Shown in pieces: positions 1 through 8,934 of a DNA stretch of 64,000 bases. The stretch is from an uncultured Ectothiorhodospiraceae bacterium (GTDB taxonomy: Bacteria; Pseudomonadota; Gammaproteobacteria; Nitrococcales; Nitrococcaceae): contig CAJXKP010000001.1 in NCBI GenBank assembly GCA_913055565.1, positions 1 through 64,000 of the forward strand, read 5' to 3'. Numbering within the stretch: position 1 is the first letter of the stretch; each line of letters opens with the position of its first letter. A model generated the notes under the pieces. That model made no database searches. It saw only the letters and a program-made list of their open reading frames with translations, and was not told where the DNA came from. Both the position numbers and the translations under genes were made by a program.

Positions 1-35
1 CGTTACGGTGATGCGCTGGCTGTACCCCCCCGCGG

Positions 36-180
36 CAGCAATTCTAATGATGTGATCCCCAGGAGGGCGCGTGGTCGCGTCACCCCCTGCCGAGGGACGC
101 CATCAACCTCCCCTGGAGGCTCGACGGCGGCCTCGGCAGGGGTGACGTGACCACCTCGACGGCCACAATGAGAATTCCTG
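36..180 (+). mobile_element. Family A MITE-like element, copy 1 (internally deleted)
   Basis: This is a 145-bp copy of the repeat found seven times in the window. It begins CAGCAATTCT and ends AGAATTCCTG. It lacks about 20 bp of the centre compared with the 165-bp copies. The flanks are cccccgcgg (27-35) and accccgcgg (181-189), a 9-bp target duplication with one mismatch. It lies downstream of the CDF transporter gene, which is read on the minus strand. It carries no coding capacity of its own. Confidence 0.85.
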
Positions 181-285
181 ACCCCGCGGCGCGGTGCTTG
201 AGAAACGCCACATGATAGCACCGCCTAGGCAAACGCCGAGCAATTCGCGCGAGCCCCTGGCCGCTGGGCGCGCCATGGCGGCGCC

Positions 286-1500
286 TCAGCGCAACCCGAC
301 GCTGCTACCATCGGAGCGCGTCACGCGGGCGTCCGTCGCCGAGGCCAGCAGGCAGCGCACGCGGCGCAGGTAGGGCAGGCCCGCCGCCGCGTCGTTCAAG
401 CGCGCCGCGATGGCATCGAGCTCCGCGGGCGCCACCTGGTCGGCCGGCAACTCCAGATCGACATCCACCCAATCGCCGTCGTAGTGGAGGGTCAGGTCGG
501 TCGCGGCTTCCGCCTCCGGATGGCCACGCCAAGCGACGCTGAGATCATCCAGCAGGCGCTGGCGCAGCGGTGGGCGGCGCCCCGTCGGCGCCGTATGGCT
601 ATCGACATCGATATGCACCACCACCTCGCCGGCCTCCTGGCACTCGCGCTTGAGCCGACGGCGCACCGCCTCGCCGATACGACGCGCCTCGGAGACCGTG
701 AGACGCGGGTCCACCTGGATATGGGCATCGATCATGACCTCGCCGGCCATAAAGCGCGAGCGCAAGCCCTGATCCGCCTCCACACCCTCAACCGAGGAGA
801 CCACTGAGGCGAGTTCCTGGACGCGCTCGGGCTCCAGGCCCGTATCGACGAGCTCGCGCATGGCGTTCCAGGCGAACTGCCAGCCCATCGCGCCCACCAT
901 GACCGCCACCAGGATGGCCGCTACGGCGTCCACCCACAGGTAGCCCGCTACCGTCCCGAACCAAGCACCAATGACGAGCAGCGAGGACAGCGCGTCCGAA
1001 CGGTGATGCCAGGCGTTGGCCTGGATCAGGCTGGAGCCCACCTCGCGACCGACGCGCACGGTGTAGCGGTAGACCGCCTCCTTGGCGGCCACTGATACCA
1101 CGGCCGCCACGAGCGCGATCCAGTGCGGCGTCCACAACCGCTCCTGCTCCATCAACCGCTGCGCGGCATCGTAGGCGAAACCACCCGCAACCATAATGAG
1201 CAAGACGCCGATGGCCACGGTGCCGGCCGTCTCGAAGCGGGCATGGCCGTAGGGGTGATCCTCGTCGGCCTCCTTGCCGCTGGAGTGGGCAGCCACTACC
1301 ACTAGGAAATCGCTTACCAGATCGGACAAGGAGTGGATGCCGTCGACGAGCAGCGCTTGGGACTGGCCGATGACGCCGAACACGACCTTACCGATGGCGA
1401 GGGCGAGATTCACCACCGCACCGACGAGCGTGATCCGCAGCTTGACGCCGCGATCAGCCGCCTTGCTGCTCACCCGATCCAGCGTCTGATCCGAGCTCAT
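286..1500 (-). CDS. Cation diffusion facilitator (CDF) metal transporter
   Basis: A 404-residue inner-membrane transporter of the CDF/FieF family, expected to export Zn2+ or Fe2+ in exchange for protons. Residues 20-200 hold the membrane segments. The second helix carries the metal-site motif DGIHSLSD (residues 53-60), followed by HPYGHARFE (82-90). The fifth carries HHRSD (165-169), the HxxxD half of the transport site. The C-terminal ~200 residues form the cytoplasmic dimerisation domain plus an extension, longer than the ~300 residues usual for FieF. A strong GGGGAGAGG ribosome site precedes the ATG. The gene is divergent from phaC. The metal is not decidable from sequence alone. Confidence 0.88.
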   Translation of the reverse strand: MSSDQTLDRVSSKAADRGVKLRITLVGAVVNLALAIGKVVFGVIGQSQALLVDGIHSLSDLVSDFLVVVAAHSSGKEADEDHPYGHARFETAGTVAIGVLLIMVAGGFAYDAAQRLMEQERLWTPHWIALVAAVVSVAAKEAVYRYTVRVGREVGSSLIQANAWHHRSDALSSLLVIGAWFGTVAGYLWVDAVAAILVAVMVGAMGWQFAWNAMRELVDTGLEPERVQELASVVSSVEGVEADQGLRSRFMAGEVMIDAHIQVDPRLTVSEARRIGEAVRRRLKRECQEAGEVVVHIDVDSHTAPTGRRPPLRQRLLDDLSVAWRGHPEAEAATDLTLHYDGDWVDVDLELPADQVAPAELDAIAARLNDAAAGLPYLRRVRCLLASATDARVTRSDGSSVGLR

Positions 1501-1729
1501 AGCCTCTCCCCATCGGGATAGCCCGTTATCCCCGCCAATGCCGACCTGATCACCTGCGGCGACACGACCCGGAGGCTGCCGGGTAGGACCACACCAGGCC
1601 GCGCGCCGCCATTATAAGGAAAAACATGTATCTTTCATGCCTTTTTTTGATCATTGGCCTCTGACGCCCACCTCCAGGCGGCCCAAAGGCGCTAGGATAG
1701 TGCTACACCCTATCGAGGCAGCGCGGACC

Positions 1730-3529
1730 ATGGCCGATCGCGACCACCCACTCGCTCCCGAGCGAGCACGCCGTGAGCTTACCCGCATCAGCGCGCTCAC
1801 GCCGATCACCATTAGCGACTGGCTCCATCGTCAGGCCCACGGGGACCGCTTCACCCTGCCGCATCCCGCGGTCATGCGCGACGCGTTCAACCAGCTCGGC
1901 TTGCAGATGCTACGGCACTGGGGCCGCGTCGCCGAGTCCCAGGCCCATCTTTGCCGCGACTGGACCCTGATCTGGCAGCGCAACTGGCTTGGTACCGGCG
2001 AACTGCCGGAAGCCGCAGCGGCGGCCTGCGAGGACCGGCGGTTCCAGGGCGAGCCCTGGCGCGCCAACCTCGCCTTCGACGTCCTCCGCCAGAGCTATCA
2101 CGCGGCCGCGCATCAGATCCGCGAGGCGACTCAAGATATCACCGCCGGCCTCGGGCCCCAGGAACGCGACCGCGTCCGCTTCTACACCGAGCGCACCGTC
2201 GAGGCCCTAGCGCCGACCAACCACGCCGCCACCAATCCGGAGGTCCTCCAGGAGACCCTGCGCACCGGTGGCGAGAACCTCCTCCGCGGTAGCCGCCACG
2301 CCCTCGAGGATCTCGCCCGCGGCCATGGCCAGCTGCGCATCAGCCAGACCCGAATCGACGACTTCGAGCTCGGCCGGGACATCGCCGCCACGCCCGGCAA
2401 GGTGGTCTACCAGAACGCGCTCATGCAGCTCATCCAGTACAGCCCGACCACCGAGACGGTGGCCCGGCACCCGCTGCTCATCGTGCCGCCCTGGATCAAT
2501 AAGTACTACATCCTCGACCTTGTACCGCGGAAGTCGTTCATCCAGTGGGCGGTCAACCAGGGCCTGACCGTGTTCCTGATCTCCTGGGTCAACCCGGACG
2601 CCAGCTACGCCGAGGTCACGTTCGAAGACTACATGCAGCGCGGCCCGCTGGCCGCCCTGGACGCGATCGAGCAGGCCACCGGCGAGCGCGAGATCAACAC
2701 CATCGGCTATTGCATCGGCGGCACCCTCCTGGCCTGCACCCTCGCCTGGCTGCGCGCACGTGACGACGAGCGCGTCCAGTCAGCGACCTTCTTCACCTCG
2801 CTACTGGACTTCAGCGACGTCGGCCCCTTATCGGTATTCATCGACGCCGAGCAGATCGAGTACATGGAGGCCGAGATGAGCCAGCGCGGCTATCTCGACG
2901 GCAGCCACCTGGCCAACGCCTTCAACCTCCTCCAGGCGCGCGACCTCATCTGGGGCGGCGTGGTCAATAACTACCTCATGGGCCGCGAGCCGAGCGCCTT
3001 CGATCTGCTCTACTGGAACGCCGACTCCACCCGCATGCCCTATCGCATGCAGAGCTTCTATCTGCGCAACATGTACCTGCACAACCGGCTGCGCGAGCCG
3101 GGCGGTATCACCCTGGCGGGCGAGGCCATCGATCTCGCCAGCATCGACATCCCAGCCTTCTTCCTGGCCACGCAGCGCGACCATATCGCGCCGTGGACCG
3201 GCTGCTACCGCAGCGCCCGGCTACCCGGCGGCGACAAGCGCTTCGTCCTCGGCGGCTCGGGCCACATCGCCGGCGTAATCAACCCCGAGGGCTCTCCGAA
3301 GTACGGCTATTGGACCAACGACGAGCAGCCCGACGAGCCCGAGCAGTGGCTCGCCGGGGCCACCGCCCACGAGGGCTCCTGGTGGCCGGCATGGCGCGAC
3401 TGGCTGGCCCCGCTACGCGGCGACGAGGTCAACACCCGCCAGCCCGGCGACGGCGCGCTGGACGTCATCGAGGACGCCCCGGGCACGTTCGTCCGCACGC
3501 GCGCGGATCGGTCCATGGGCGCCGACTGA
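1730..3529 (+). CDS. phaC: Class I poly(3-hydroxyalkanoate) synthase
   Basis: PhaC polymerises 3-hydroxyacyl-CoA into PHA storage granules. The protein is about 599 residues from this ATG, the normal class I length. The catalytic cysteine lies in the lipase-like box GYCIGG (cysteine codon at 2711). The supporting Asp is in TQRDHIAPW and the His in GSGHIAGV near the C-terminus. An ATG at 1637 is in frame, but the 93 bases between have codon use unlike the gene and hold promoter-like AT-rich sequence, so 1730 is preferred, although its ribosome site is weak. No phaA, phaB or phasin gene is adjacent, so precursors must come from elsewhere in the genome. Confidence 0.93.
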   Translation: MADRDHPLAPERARRELTRISALTPITISDWLHRQAHGDRFTLPHPAVMRDAFNQLGLQMLRHWGRVAESQAHLCRDWTLIWQRNWLGTGELPEAAAAACEDRRFQGEPWRANLAFDVLRQSYHAAAHQIREATQDITAGLGPQERDRVRFYTERTVEALAPTNHAATNPEVLQETLRTGGENLLRGSRHALEDLARGHGQLRISQTRIDDFELGRDIAATPGKVVYQNALMQLIQYSPTTETVARHPLLIVPPWINKYYILDLVPRKSFIQWAVNQGLTVFLISWVNPDASYAEVTFEDYMQRGPLAALDAIEQATGEREINTIGYCIGGTLLACTLAWLRARDDERVQSATFFTSLLDFSDVGPLSVFIDAEQIEYMEAEMSQRGYLDGSHLANAFNLLQARDLIWGGVVNNYLMGREPSAFDLLYWNADSTRMPYRMQSFYLRNMYLHNRLREPGGITLAGEAIDLASIDIPAFFLATQRDHIAPWTGCYRSARLPGGDKRFVLGGSGHIAGVINPEGSPKYGYWTNDEQPDEPEQWLAGATAHEGSWWPAWRDWLAPLRGDEVNTRQPGDGALDVIEDAPGTFVRTRADRSMGAD

Positions 3530-3745
3530 TTCGGTAGACGCGGGATCTGTCGCGACAGCCCCAGCGGGCAGCCGCGTTTTGACCTCTAGGGCGAACGACA
3601 TAGATCACACCGCGAGTTATTTCGACAAGGCACGATGCGTTTGATCGCCGACGCCGTCCGGCTAACGCGCGGATAACTTGAAGCCCGAAGGTCGCGACCC
3701 AACACCCACGTTATTAATCGATAACCAGCGAGGAGCACAAAAACC

Positions 3746-4411
3746 ATGACAGAGACGATCGTACTCACGGGCGCCAACCGGGGTATCGGCCTGGAGCTGG
3801 CACGGACCTGGCACCACCGCGGCGATACGGTCATCGCGGTCTGCCGTGAGGCCTCGCGCGAGCTGCGCGAGCTCGGCGTCCAGCTCATCGAGGGCATTGA
3901 TGTCTCGCGCGCCGAGGATGTCGAGACCCTGCGCCAGCGCCTGGCAGGCACGCGCATCGACGTGCTCTATAACAATGCGGGCATCATGCGCGACGAAAAC
4001 CTGTCGGCCATGGATTACGACACCATCCGCGAGCAGTTCGAGGTCAACACATTGGGCCCGCTACGGGTCACCGAGGCGTTGATACCTCAGATCCCTGAGG
4101 GCGGCAAGGTGGGACTGATGACCTCCCGGATGGGCTCCATTGAGGACAACGATTCGGGCGGGCGCTACGGCTATCGCATTACCAAAGCGGGGCTCAACGC
4201 CGCTGGACAGTCCCTGGCTGTGGATCTCAAGCCGCGCGGCATCGCGGTCGGCATCATGCACCCGGGCTTCGTGCGCACGGATATGACCCGCCAGCAGGGC
4301 CACATCACCCCCGATGAGGCCGCCGAGCGGCTGGTTGCGCGCATGGATGAGCTCGATCTGGCCACGAGCGGAACGTTCCGGCACTCCGACGGCTCGCAGC
4401 TGCCGTGGTAG
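3746..4411 (+). CDS. Short-chain dehydrogenase/reductase (SDR)
   Basis: A 221-residue NAD(P)-dependent oxidoreductase of the classical SDR fold. The nucleotide-binding TGANRGIG motif is at residues 8-15, NNAG is in the middle, and the catalytic Tyr/Lys pair is in YRITK, with a serine upstream in MTSRMGS. The closest style is the C-factor-like SDRs (about 220-230 residues). The substrate cannot be named. AGGAG sits 8 bases before the ATG. The gene stands alone and converges on the next minus-strand gene. Confidence 0.85.
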   Translation: MTETIVLTGANRGIGLELARTWHHRGDTVIAVCREASRELRELGVQLIEGIDVSRAEDVETLRQRLAGTRIDVLYNNAGIMRDENLSAMDYDTIREQFEVNTLGPLRVTEALIPQIPEGGKVGLMTSRMGSIEDNDSGGRYGYRITKAGLNAAGQSLAVDLKPRGIAVGIMHPGFVRTDMTRQQGHITPDEAAERLVARMDELDLATSGTFRHSDGSQLPW

Positions 4412-4417
4412 CGATTA

Positions 4418-4440
4418 CGGCCCTGCTCGCGGCGGGGCCG
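4418..4440. terminator. Hairpin between convergent genes
   Basis: CGGCCC (4418-4423) pairs with GGGCCG (4435-4440). It lies in the 34-bp gap between the SDR gene and the convergent Yip1-like gene, where a bidirectional terminator is expected. There is no T-run, so this is tentative. Confidence 0.35.
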
Positions 4441-4445
4441 CTTAC

Positions 4446-4988
4446 CTAGGCGACCGTACCAAGCAGGGCATGGAAGACGAACACACGCAGCAAGATGATC
4501 TGCGCGACCCAACCCACCCCGACGACGATGGCCGAGCGGATCAGATCGCCGTAGTAGAGGCTCTGGCGCACGGCGAGCGTCGTCGTTGCCAGCCACCAGC
4601 CACTCACGGCCAGGAACAGCAGGCCGCCCAACGCACCGGGCAGGATGGCAACGATCAATGCGGCACCCGGCACGGCGGCGCAGCCCACCGTCCGGGCGAA
4701 GCCCGCGTAGCTCGCCTGGGTTGTCGACTCCGTGAGGATATAGTTGGCAACCCCCCAGATGATCCCCATCCATAGGGCCCAGCCCAGCCCGGCCACCGCG
4801 AGCCCGACCAGGAACGTTAGTAGGGGCTGGCCACTGTGGATACTGCCGACGCCGGCGGCAGCAAGGGCCACCGCAACGATGAGGCCGGCTTGCAGGCTCG
4901 CGCCGGGGTCCTCCTCCACCGCCTCATAGATCTCGGTATCCAGACGGGCGACGCGAATGGCTTGCTCGATGGCCTTGCGCGGTTCCAT
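4446..4988 (-). CDS. Yip1-domain-like integral membrane protein, paralogue 1
   Basis: A 180-residue protein with a short N-terminal amphipathic part (ARLDTEIYEAVEEDP, about residues 13-28) followed by roughly five hydrophobic segments. This is the pattern of bacterial Yip1/YIP1-family proteins of unknown role. It is clearly paralogous to the next gene upstream (5262-5807): both start with an RxARLxxxxYExVExD block and keep the same membrane layout. The ribosome site is AAGGAGAT. The two were probably a tandem duplicate pair, and a family A repeat now lies between them. Confidence 0.7.
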   Translation of the reverse strand: MEPRKAIEQAIRVARLDTEIYEAVEEDPGASLQAGLIVAVALAAAGVGSIHSGQPLLTFLVGLAVAGLGWALWMGIIWGVANYILTESTTQASYAGFARTVGCAAVPGAALIVAILPGALGGLLFLAVSGWWLATTTLAVRQSLYYGDLIRSAIVVGVGWVAQIILLRVFVFHALLGTVA

Positions 4989-5084
4989 GGCTCGATCTCC
5001 TTGCCAGCGATTGACGCCCCGTCACCGCCACCCGCCATACAATCTCAGATCACCGCGAGCCGGTCGAGCCGTGGCGATAGCCCG

Positions 5085-5249
5085 CCGCAATTCTAATTAT
5101 GTGGTCCCCAGGAGGGCGCGTGCTCGCGTTACCCCCTGCCGAGGGACGCCATAAACCTTCCCTGGAGGCTCGACGGCGGCCTTCCCTGGTCGCAGACGCC
5201 CTCGGCAGGGGTGACGCCAGCACCTCGAAGGCCAAAATGAGAATTGCTG
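5085..5249 (+). mobile_element. Family A MITE-like element, copy 2
   Basis: A full-length 165-bp copy from CCGCAATTCT to AGAATTGCTG. The flanking 9-bp duplication gatagcccg is perfect (5076-5084 and 5250-5258). It contains the two long internal arms, each including GCTCGCGTTACCCC or a one-base variant, that would fold the element into one long hairpin. It sits 12 bp beyond the stop codon of the minus-strand gene ending at 5262 and separates two paralogous genes. Confidence 0.92.
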
Positions 5250-5261
5250 GATAGCCCGCCG

Positions 5262-5807
5262 CTAGCCCTGGGGCGCTGCTGCCCCGCCGCCGAAGAGGGT
5301 ATAGGCGAGCGACAGCAACACGACCTGAATGACCAGACCGACGAGGCAGACACCGACCGCCCGCCAGGTACTGCTGTAATCCAGGGCTTGTCGGACGCCG
5401 ACGACGAACGCCGCCATCATCCACAGCGTGGCCGCGATAACGATAATCGGCCCCAGCACGGGGATGACGCCAAAGATCCGCAGCACACCGGGGGCGGCGG
5501 CAAAGCCCAGGGTCCGCAGCAACTGACCGATGTCGGCCTCCGTGCTGGCCTCCGGGACGAGCTTGGTGCCGATGGCCCAACACAGCACCGACCAGATGAC
5601 CCAGCCACCCAGGCTAGCGAGTAAGCCGGTGATAAGGAGGCCAAATATATTGCCGTCCCATTGGATGGTGCCGATGCCGCCGGCCACACTGGCCAGCACG
5701 ACGACGATGGCGGCCTGCACAGTGGTCGTCTCGTCGTGCTCGACCTCCTCGTAGAGCTGAGGCTCGAGGCGGGCGGCACGGAGCATGCGGTTCGTGAGTT
5801 CGTTCAT
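5262..5807 (-). CDS. Yip1-domain-like integral membrane protein, paralogue 2
   Basis: A 181-residue membrane protein paralogous to the gene at 4446-4988. The N-terminus has ARLEPQLYEEVEHDE (about 12-26) and then five predicted transmembrane segments. GGAGGA lies 10 bases before the ATG. Its function is unknown; Yip1-family proteins in bacteria are uncharacterised membrane proteins. The gene is transcribed toward its paralogue, and the 273-bp gap holds the family A copy at 5085-5249. Co-transcription of the pair may therefore have been lost or attenuated by the hairpin. Confidence 0.7.
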   Translation of the reverse strand: MNELTNRMLRAARLEPQLYEEVEHDETTTVQAAIVVVLASVAGGIGTIQWDGNIFGLLITGLLASLGGWVIWSVLCWAIGTKLVPEASTEADIGQLLRTLGFAAAPGVLRIFGVIPVLGPIIVIAATLWMMAAFVVGVRQALDYSSTWRAVGVCLVGLVIQVVLLSLAYTLFGGGAAAPQG

Positions 5808-5943
5808 GACGGGCTGGTCCTCCGGCTTAGATTAATCGGGCCCATATGGTCTCACGAGTGGGGCGCGTCTGACCTGCGCGGCGAGGACGCGCGATTCGTG
5901 GCAGGCTGGTGACAACCCAGGCGACGGCACAGAGGGGTCCGGC

Positions 5944-6699
5944 ATGACCAGTCGCGACAAGGCCGATCAGTGGTCGCCGGCGAGCTACGCAGCCAACGCG
6001 CGCTTCGTCTCCGATCTCGGCGAGCCGGTGGTGGATTGGCTGGCCCCGGAAACCGGTGAAAACATCCTGGACTTAGGCTGCGGTGATGGCGCGCTGACCC
6101 GGCGCATCGCCGAGCGCGGCGCGGGGGTCGTCGGCGTGGACGCCAGTTCGAGCATGGTCGCTGCGGCCCGCGAGGCAGGAGTCGACGCCCGCGTCATGGA
6201 CGGCGAGGCGCTGTCGTTCGACGCGGCGTTCGACGGCGTCTTCTCCAACGCCGCCATGCACTGGATGATCGATCCGGGCGCTGTCTTGGACGGCGTCCGG
6301 CGCGCCCTGCGACGGGGCGGTCGCTTCGTGGGCGAGCTCGGGGCCGCCGGCAACGTCGCCACGATCACCCAGGCCATCGACTGCAGCCTTGCCGCGCGCG
6401 GCATCGAACGCCCGCATGCCTGGTTCTTCCCAACGCCCGCGCAATGGAGCAGCCTTCTGGAAGACAACGGGTTCATTATCGAGTGGCTACACCGCTTTCC
6501 GCGCCCCACGCCCGTGCCCAATGGGCTCGAGGGTTGGCTGCGCACCTTCGGGCATGACTGCTTCGATCAGGTCCCGCCGGGGCAACGCGATGCCGTCATC
6601 GCCGAGGTCATGGAGCGCGCTCGAGCGAGCCTCTGCGACGACGACGGCAACTGGACCCTGGACTATGTACGCCTGCGCTTCGCGGCACGACTTGCCTAG
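5944..6699 (+). CDS. Class I SAM-dependent methyltransferase
   Basis: A 251-residue methyltransferase of the Methyltransf_11/25 type. Motif I is [12 protein letters not shown] (about residues 40-51), the acidic residue after strand 2 is in VVGVDASS, and motif IV is FDGVFSNAAMHW. The general pattern resembles trans-aconitate 2-methyltransferase or UbiE/BioC-like enzymes, but no substrate can be assigned. It may be cotranscribed with the DUF4139 gene 52 bp downstream. Confidence 0.83.
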   Translation: MTSRDKADQWSPASYAANARFVSDLGEPVVDWLAPETGENILDLGCGDGALTRRIAERGAGVVGVDASSSMVAAAREAGVDARVMDGEALSFDAAFDGVFSNAAMHWMIDPGAVLDGVRRALRRGGRFVGELGAAGNVATITQAIDCSLAARGIERPHAWFFPTPAQWSSLLEDNGFIIEWLHRFPRPTPVPNGLEGWLRTFGHDCFDQVPPGQRDAVIAEVMERARASLCDDDGNWTLDYVRLRFAARLA

Positions 6700-6751
6700 C
6701 CCCGACGGTGGCAACGCCGCTGCGTAACCCCCAACCGAGAGGAGCAACGAC

Positions 6752-8374
6752 ATGCGATACCGATTGGCAGGGGGGCTCCTAGGCCTCGCCCTGAGCGCCG
6801 CGGTGGCGGCGGCGACCCCCATCGACTCGCGCGTGGATCGCGTGACCGTCTACCCGCAGTCGCTGGCGACGGTGGAGCGCGTGGCCAGCGTGGATCTGCC
6901 CGCGCAGCGCGGCACCCTGACCATCGACGGTCTGCCGACGGCGCTCAACCCCAGCAGCGTTCGCGTTGCCGTAACGAGCGGTGAGCTCACCCTGGGCGGC
7001 GTCGAGACGGCCACCGTTGCCATGGGCGAGCCGTCGCGCGAGCGCGAGCGCGCCCTGCGCGACCAGCTGGCGCAATTGCGCGAGGAGCGCCAACGCTGGG
7101 CCGACGAACAGGCCACCGCGCGGACCGAACTGGACTACATCAAGGGGCTTTCCCAGTTGCCCAGCGGCGAGGGGGCCGTGAAGGTCCTCAGCGAGGGGGA
7201 CGCCACTCAGCGCTGGCGCCAGCTCCAGGAGCTGATCGCCACGAGCTCGCAGAAGGCTCACCGCCAGCTCCGCAAGGCCGAGCGCGAGGTAAGCCGTCTC
7301 GATCAGGAAATCGAGACCGTTGAACGCCGCTTGGATCAGCTCGGCGACAGCGAGCGCGAGGCGGTGCGGGTCACCATGCCGTACGAGGCGCCGGCTGCGG
7401 GCAAAGTCGGGTTGCGGCTGTTGTATCGCGTCCAAGGCCCGAGCTGGCGCCCGCAGTATGAGGCACGCCTGGCTACCCAATCGGGTACCTTGCACCTAAT
7501 GCGATACGCCGAGGTCAGCCAGGCCACCGGCGAGGAATGGAACGACGTCAGGCTGCGTTTAGCTACCACCAGGCCGGTCACCGGCGAGCGGCCCGAGCCC
7601 GGGACATGGTGGCTGGATCTGCGCGAGCGCCCGGATGGGCGCACCGGTGCCGGCGCGGAACTCAAACGGCAACGCCTGCCGGAGCAGTCGGCTCTGACCT
7701 CAGCCGCCGATACGGCGGGCGCGGCCCGTCCCGAGGTCGAGACGGTTGACGCGGAGTTTGCGGCGACCTACGAGATCCCCGCACGCGTGACGATCCCAGC
7801 CGGCAATCAACCCCAGAGCCTACGTATCAACGAGCATACGATCGACGCCAAGGTCGGGGCGCAGGTTTATCCGCAGACCGACTCGCGCGCGTGGCTGGTG
7901 GCCCAAGCCACCTGGACCGGTGAGGGACCGTTACCCGCGGGGCGGGTTGCCCGCTTCCGGGACGGCGCCTATGTCGGTGAGGGCCAGCTGGCCACATGGT
8001 CCCCAGGCGAGGAGCGGACGTTGACGTTCGGCACCGACCCTAGCGTGACGGTCCGCTTCGAGGCTGCGCGTGACGAGGCCGGGGAATCGGGCTGGATCAC
8101 GACCCAATCAACGCGGCGGCGGCTCTACCAGCTCACCGTTCGTAACCGCCATAACGTCGAGTTGCCGGTGGCGATCTTCTTCCGCGTGCCAGTCGGGCGG
8201 GACGAAGGCATTGAGATTAGCGAGCAATTCTCTTACCAGCCTAGTACACGCAATTGGCAGGACAAGCAAGGCGTCCACGTCTGGCGGCTGCCGCTTGACT
8301 CTGGCGCAGAACACCAGCTGAGCCTGGGCTTTGAGGTCAGCCACCCCAAGGACAAGGACCTAAGCGGCCTCTAG
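6752..8374 (+). CDS. Exported DUF4140/DUF4139 (MuiA-like) protein
   Basis: A 540-residue secreted protein with an N-terminal signal peptide (hydrophobic stretch to AVAAATP near residue 23). It is followed by a DUF4140-type N-domain (VDRVTVYPQSLATVERV), a long coiled-coil segment around residues 95-200 rich in Arg/Glu, and the DUF4139 beta-rich C-terminal domain with the recurring pattern GLRLLYRVQGPSWRPQYEAR. Proteins of this kind have been called mucoidy inhibitor A homologues, but the molecular role is unknown. GAGAGGAGC precedes the ATG. Confidence 0.82.
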   Translation: MRYRLAGGLLGLALSAAVAAATPIDSRVDRVTVYPQSLATVERVASVDLPAQRGTLTIDGLPTALNPSSVRVAVTSGELTLGGVETATVAMGEPSRERERALRDQLAQLREERQRWADEQATARTELDYIKGLSQLPSGEGAVKVLSEGDATQRWRQLQELIATSSQKAHRQLRKAEREVSRLDQEIETVERRLDQLGDSEREAVRVTMPYEAPAAGKVGLRLLYRVQGPSWRPQYEARLATQSGTLHLMRYAEVSQATGEEWNDVRLRLATTRPVTGERPEPGTWWLDLRERPDGRTGAGAELKRQRLPEQSALTSAADTAGAARPEVETVDAEFAATYEIPARVTIPAGNQPQSLRINEHTIDAKVGAQVYPQTDSRAWLVAQATWTGEGPLPAGRVARFRDGAYVGEGQLATWSPGEERTLTFGTDPSVTVRFEAARDEAGESGWITTQSTRRRLYQLTVRNRHNVELPVAIFFRVPVGRDEGIEISEQFSYQPSTRNWQDKQGVHVWRLPLDSGAEHQLSLGFEVSHPKDKDLSGL

Positions 8375-8385
8375 GGAGACGCCGA

Positions 8386-8790
8386 TTACACACGCTCTGA
8401 TGCAGCGGAACCGGCGAGCGTTTCATCGCTCGCCGCCGTTAGGGCTCGTTCCAGGGCGCGCACATTGCGCTCATTGGTTCGAGAGAATACGTCGTAGACG
8501 TCGCCGACGACCGGAATGGCCCCGATTAGCGTATCGGCGATGGTGTGGCAAAGCATCCAGGCAAGCGTGCGAGCCCCGGCACCGAGCCGCCAGGCCGCAA
8601 CGATGATCAACAGCGCCAACGCCAGACCGGCCAGGTCACCCACAACGGGGATCACGCCCAGCACCGGATCCAGCCCGACGCGCCAGCGCGTGCCGGGCAC
8701 GCGCACGGCCGAGTCCAGCCAACGAGCTAGCGCGCGCAGCACGCGCAGGGAGCGAGCGGATCGATCCCTAGCCGGCGCTTGCGATGGCAT
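8386..8790 (-). CDS. DUF4112 membrane protein
   Basis: A 134-residue protein with the DUF4112 signature: an internal near-repeat of LxxVIPVVGDLAG (about residues 42-54) and IGAIPVVGDVYD (about 93-104), separated by hydrophobic helices. An Asn/Arg-rich amphipathic helix (TNERNVRALERAL) follows near the C-terminus. The function is unknown. It converges on the DUF4139 gene with 11 bp between their stops. The ribosome site is weak. Confidence 0.78.
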   Translation of the reverse strand: MPSQAPARDRSARSLRVLRALARWLDSAVRVPGTRWRVGLDPVLGVIPVVGDLAGLALALLIIVAAWRLGAGARTLAWMLCHTIADTLIGAIPVVGDVYDVFSRTNERNVRALERALTAASDETLAGSAASERV

Positions 8791-8934
8791 CGGCGAGGCC
8801 TGCTTCCGCCAATACTCTAATTCTGACTGCCGTAGCGCTCGCGTGCATCCAGCGGCCCGATCCGCTCATGCTACGCTCGGCCACCGATGATGACGTGAAT
8901 CAGCCGCAACGACGCGCACGGGAGGGCCACCACC

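Noticed and set aside
3-221. Small frame through family A copy 1
   Set aside because: It is mostly the mobile repeat translated; there is no start signal or conserved protein.
1627-1665. Twelve-codon hydrophobic frame after AAGGA upstream of phaC
   Set aside because: It is short, not coupled to phaC, and could be chance in an AT-rich leader.
1637-1729. N-terminal extension of PhaC from the ATG at 1637
   Set aside because: The codon use is AT-rich and unlike the gene, there is no homology pattern, and a better-fitting start follows at 1730.
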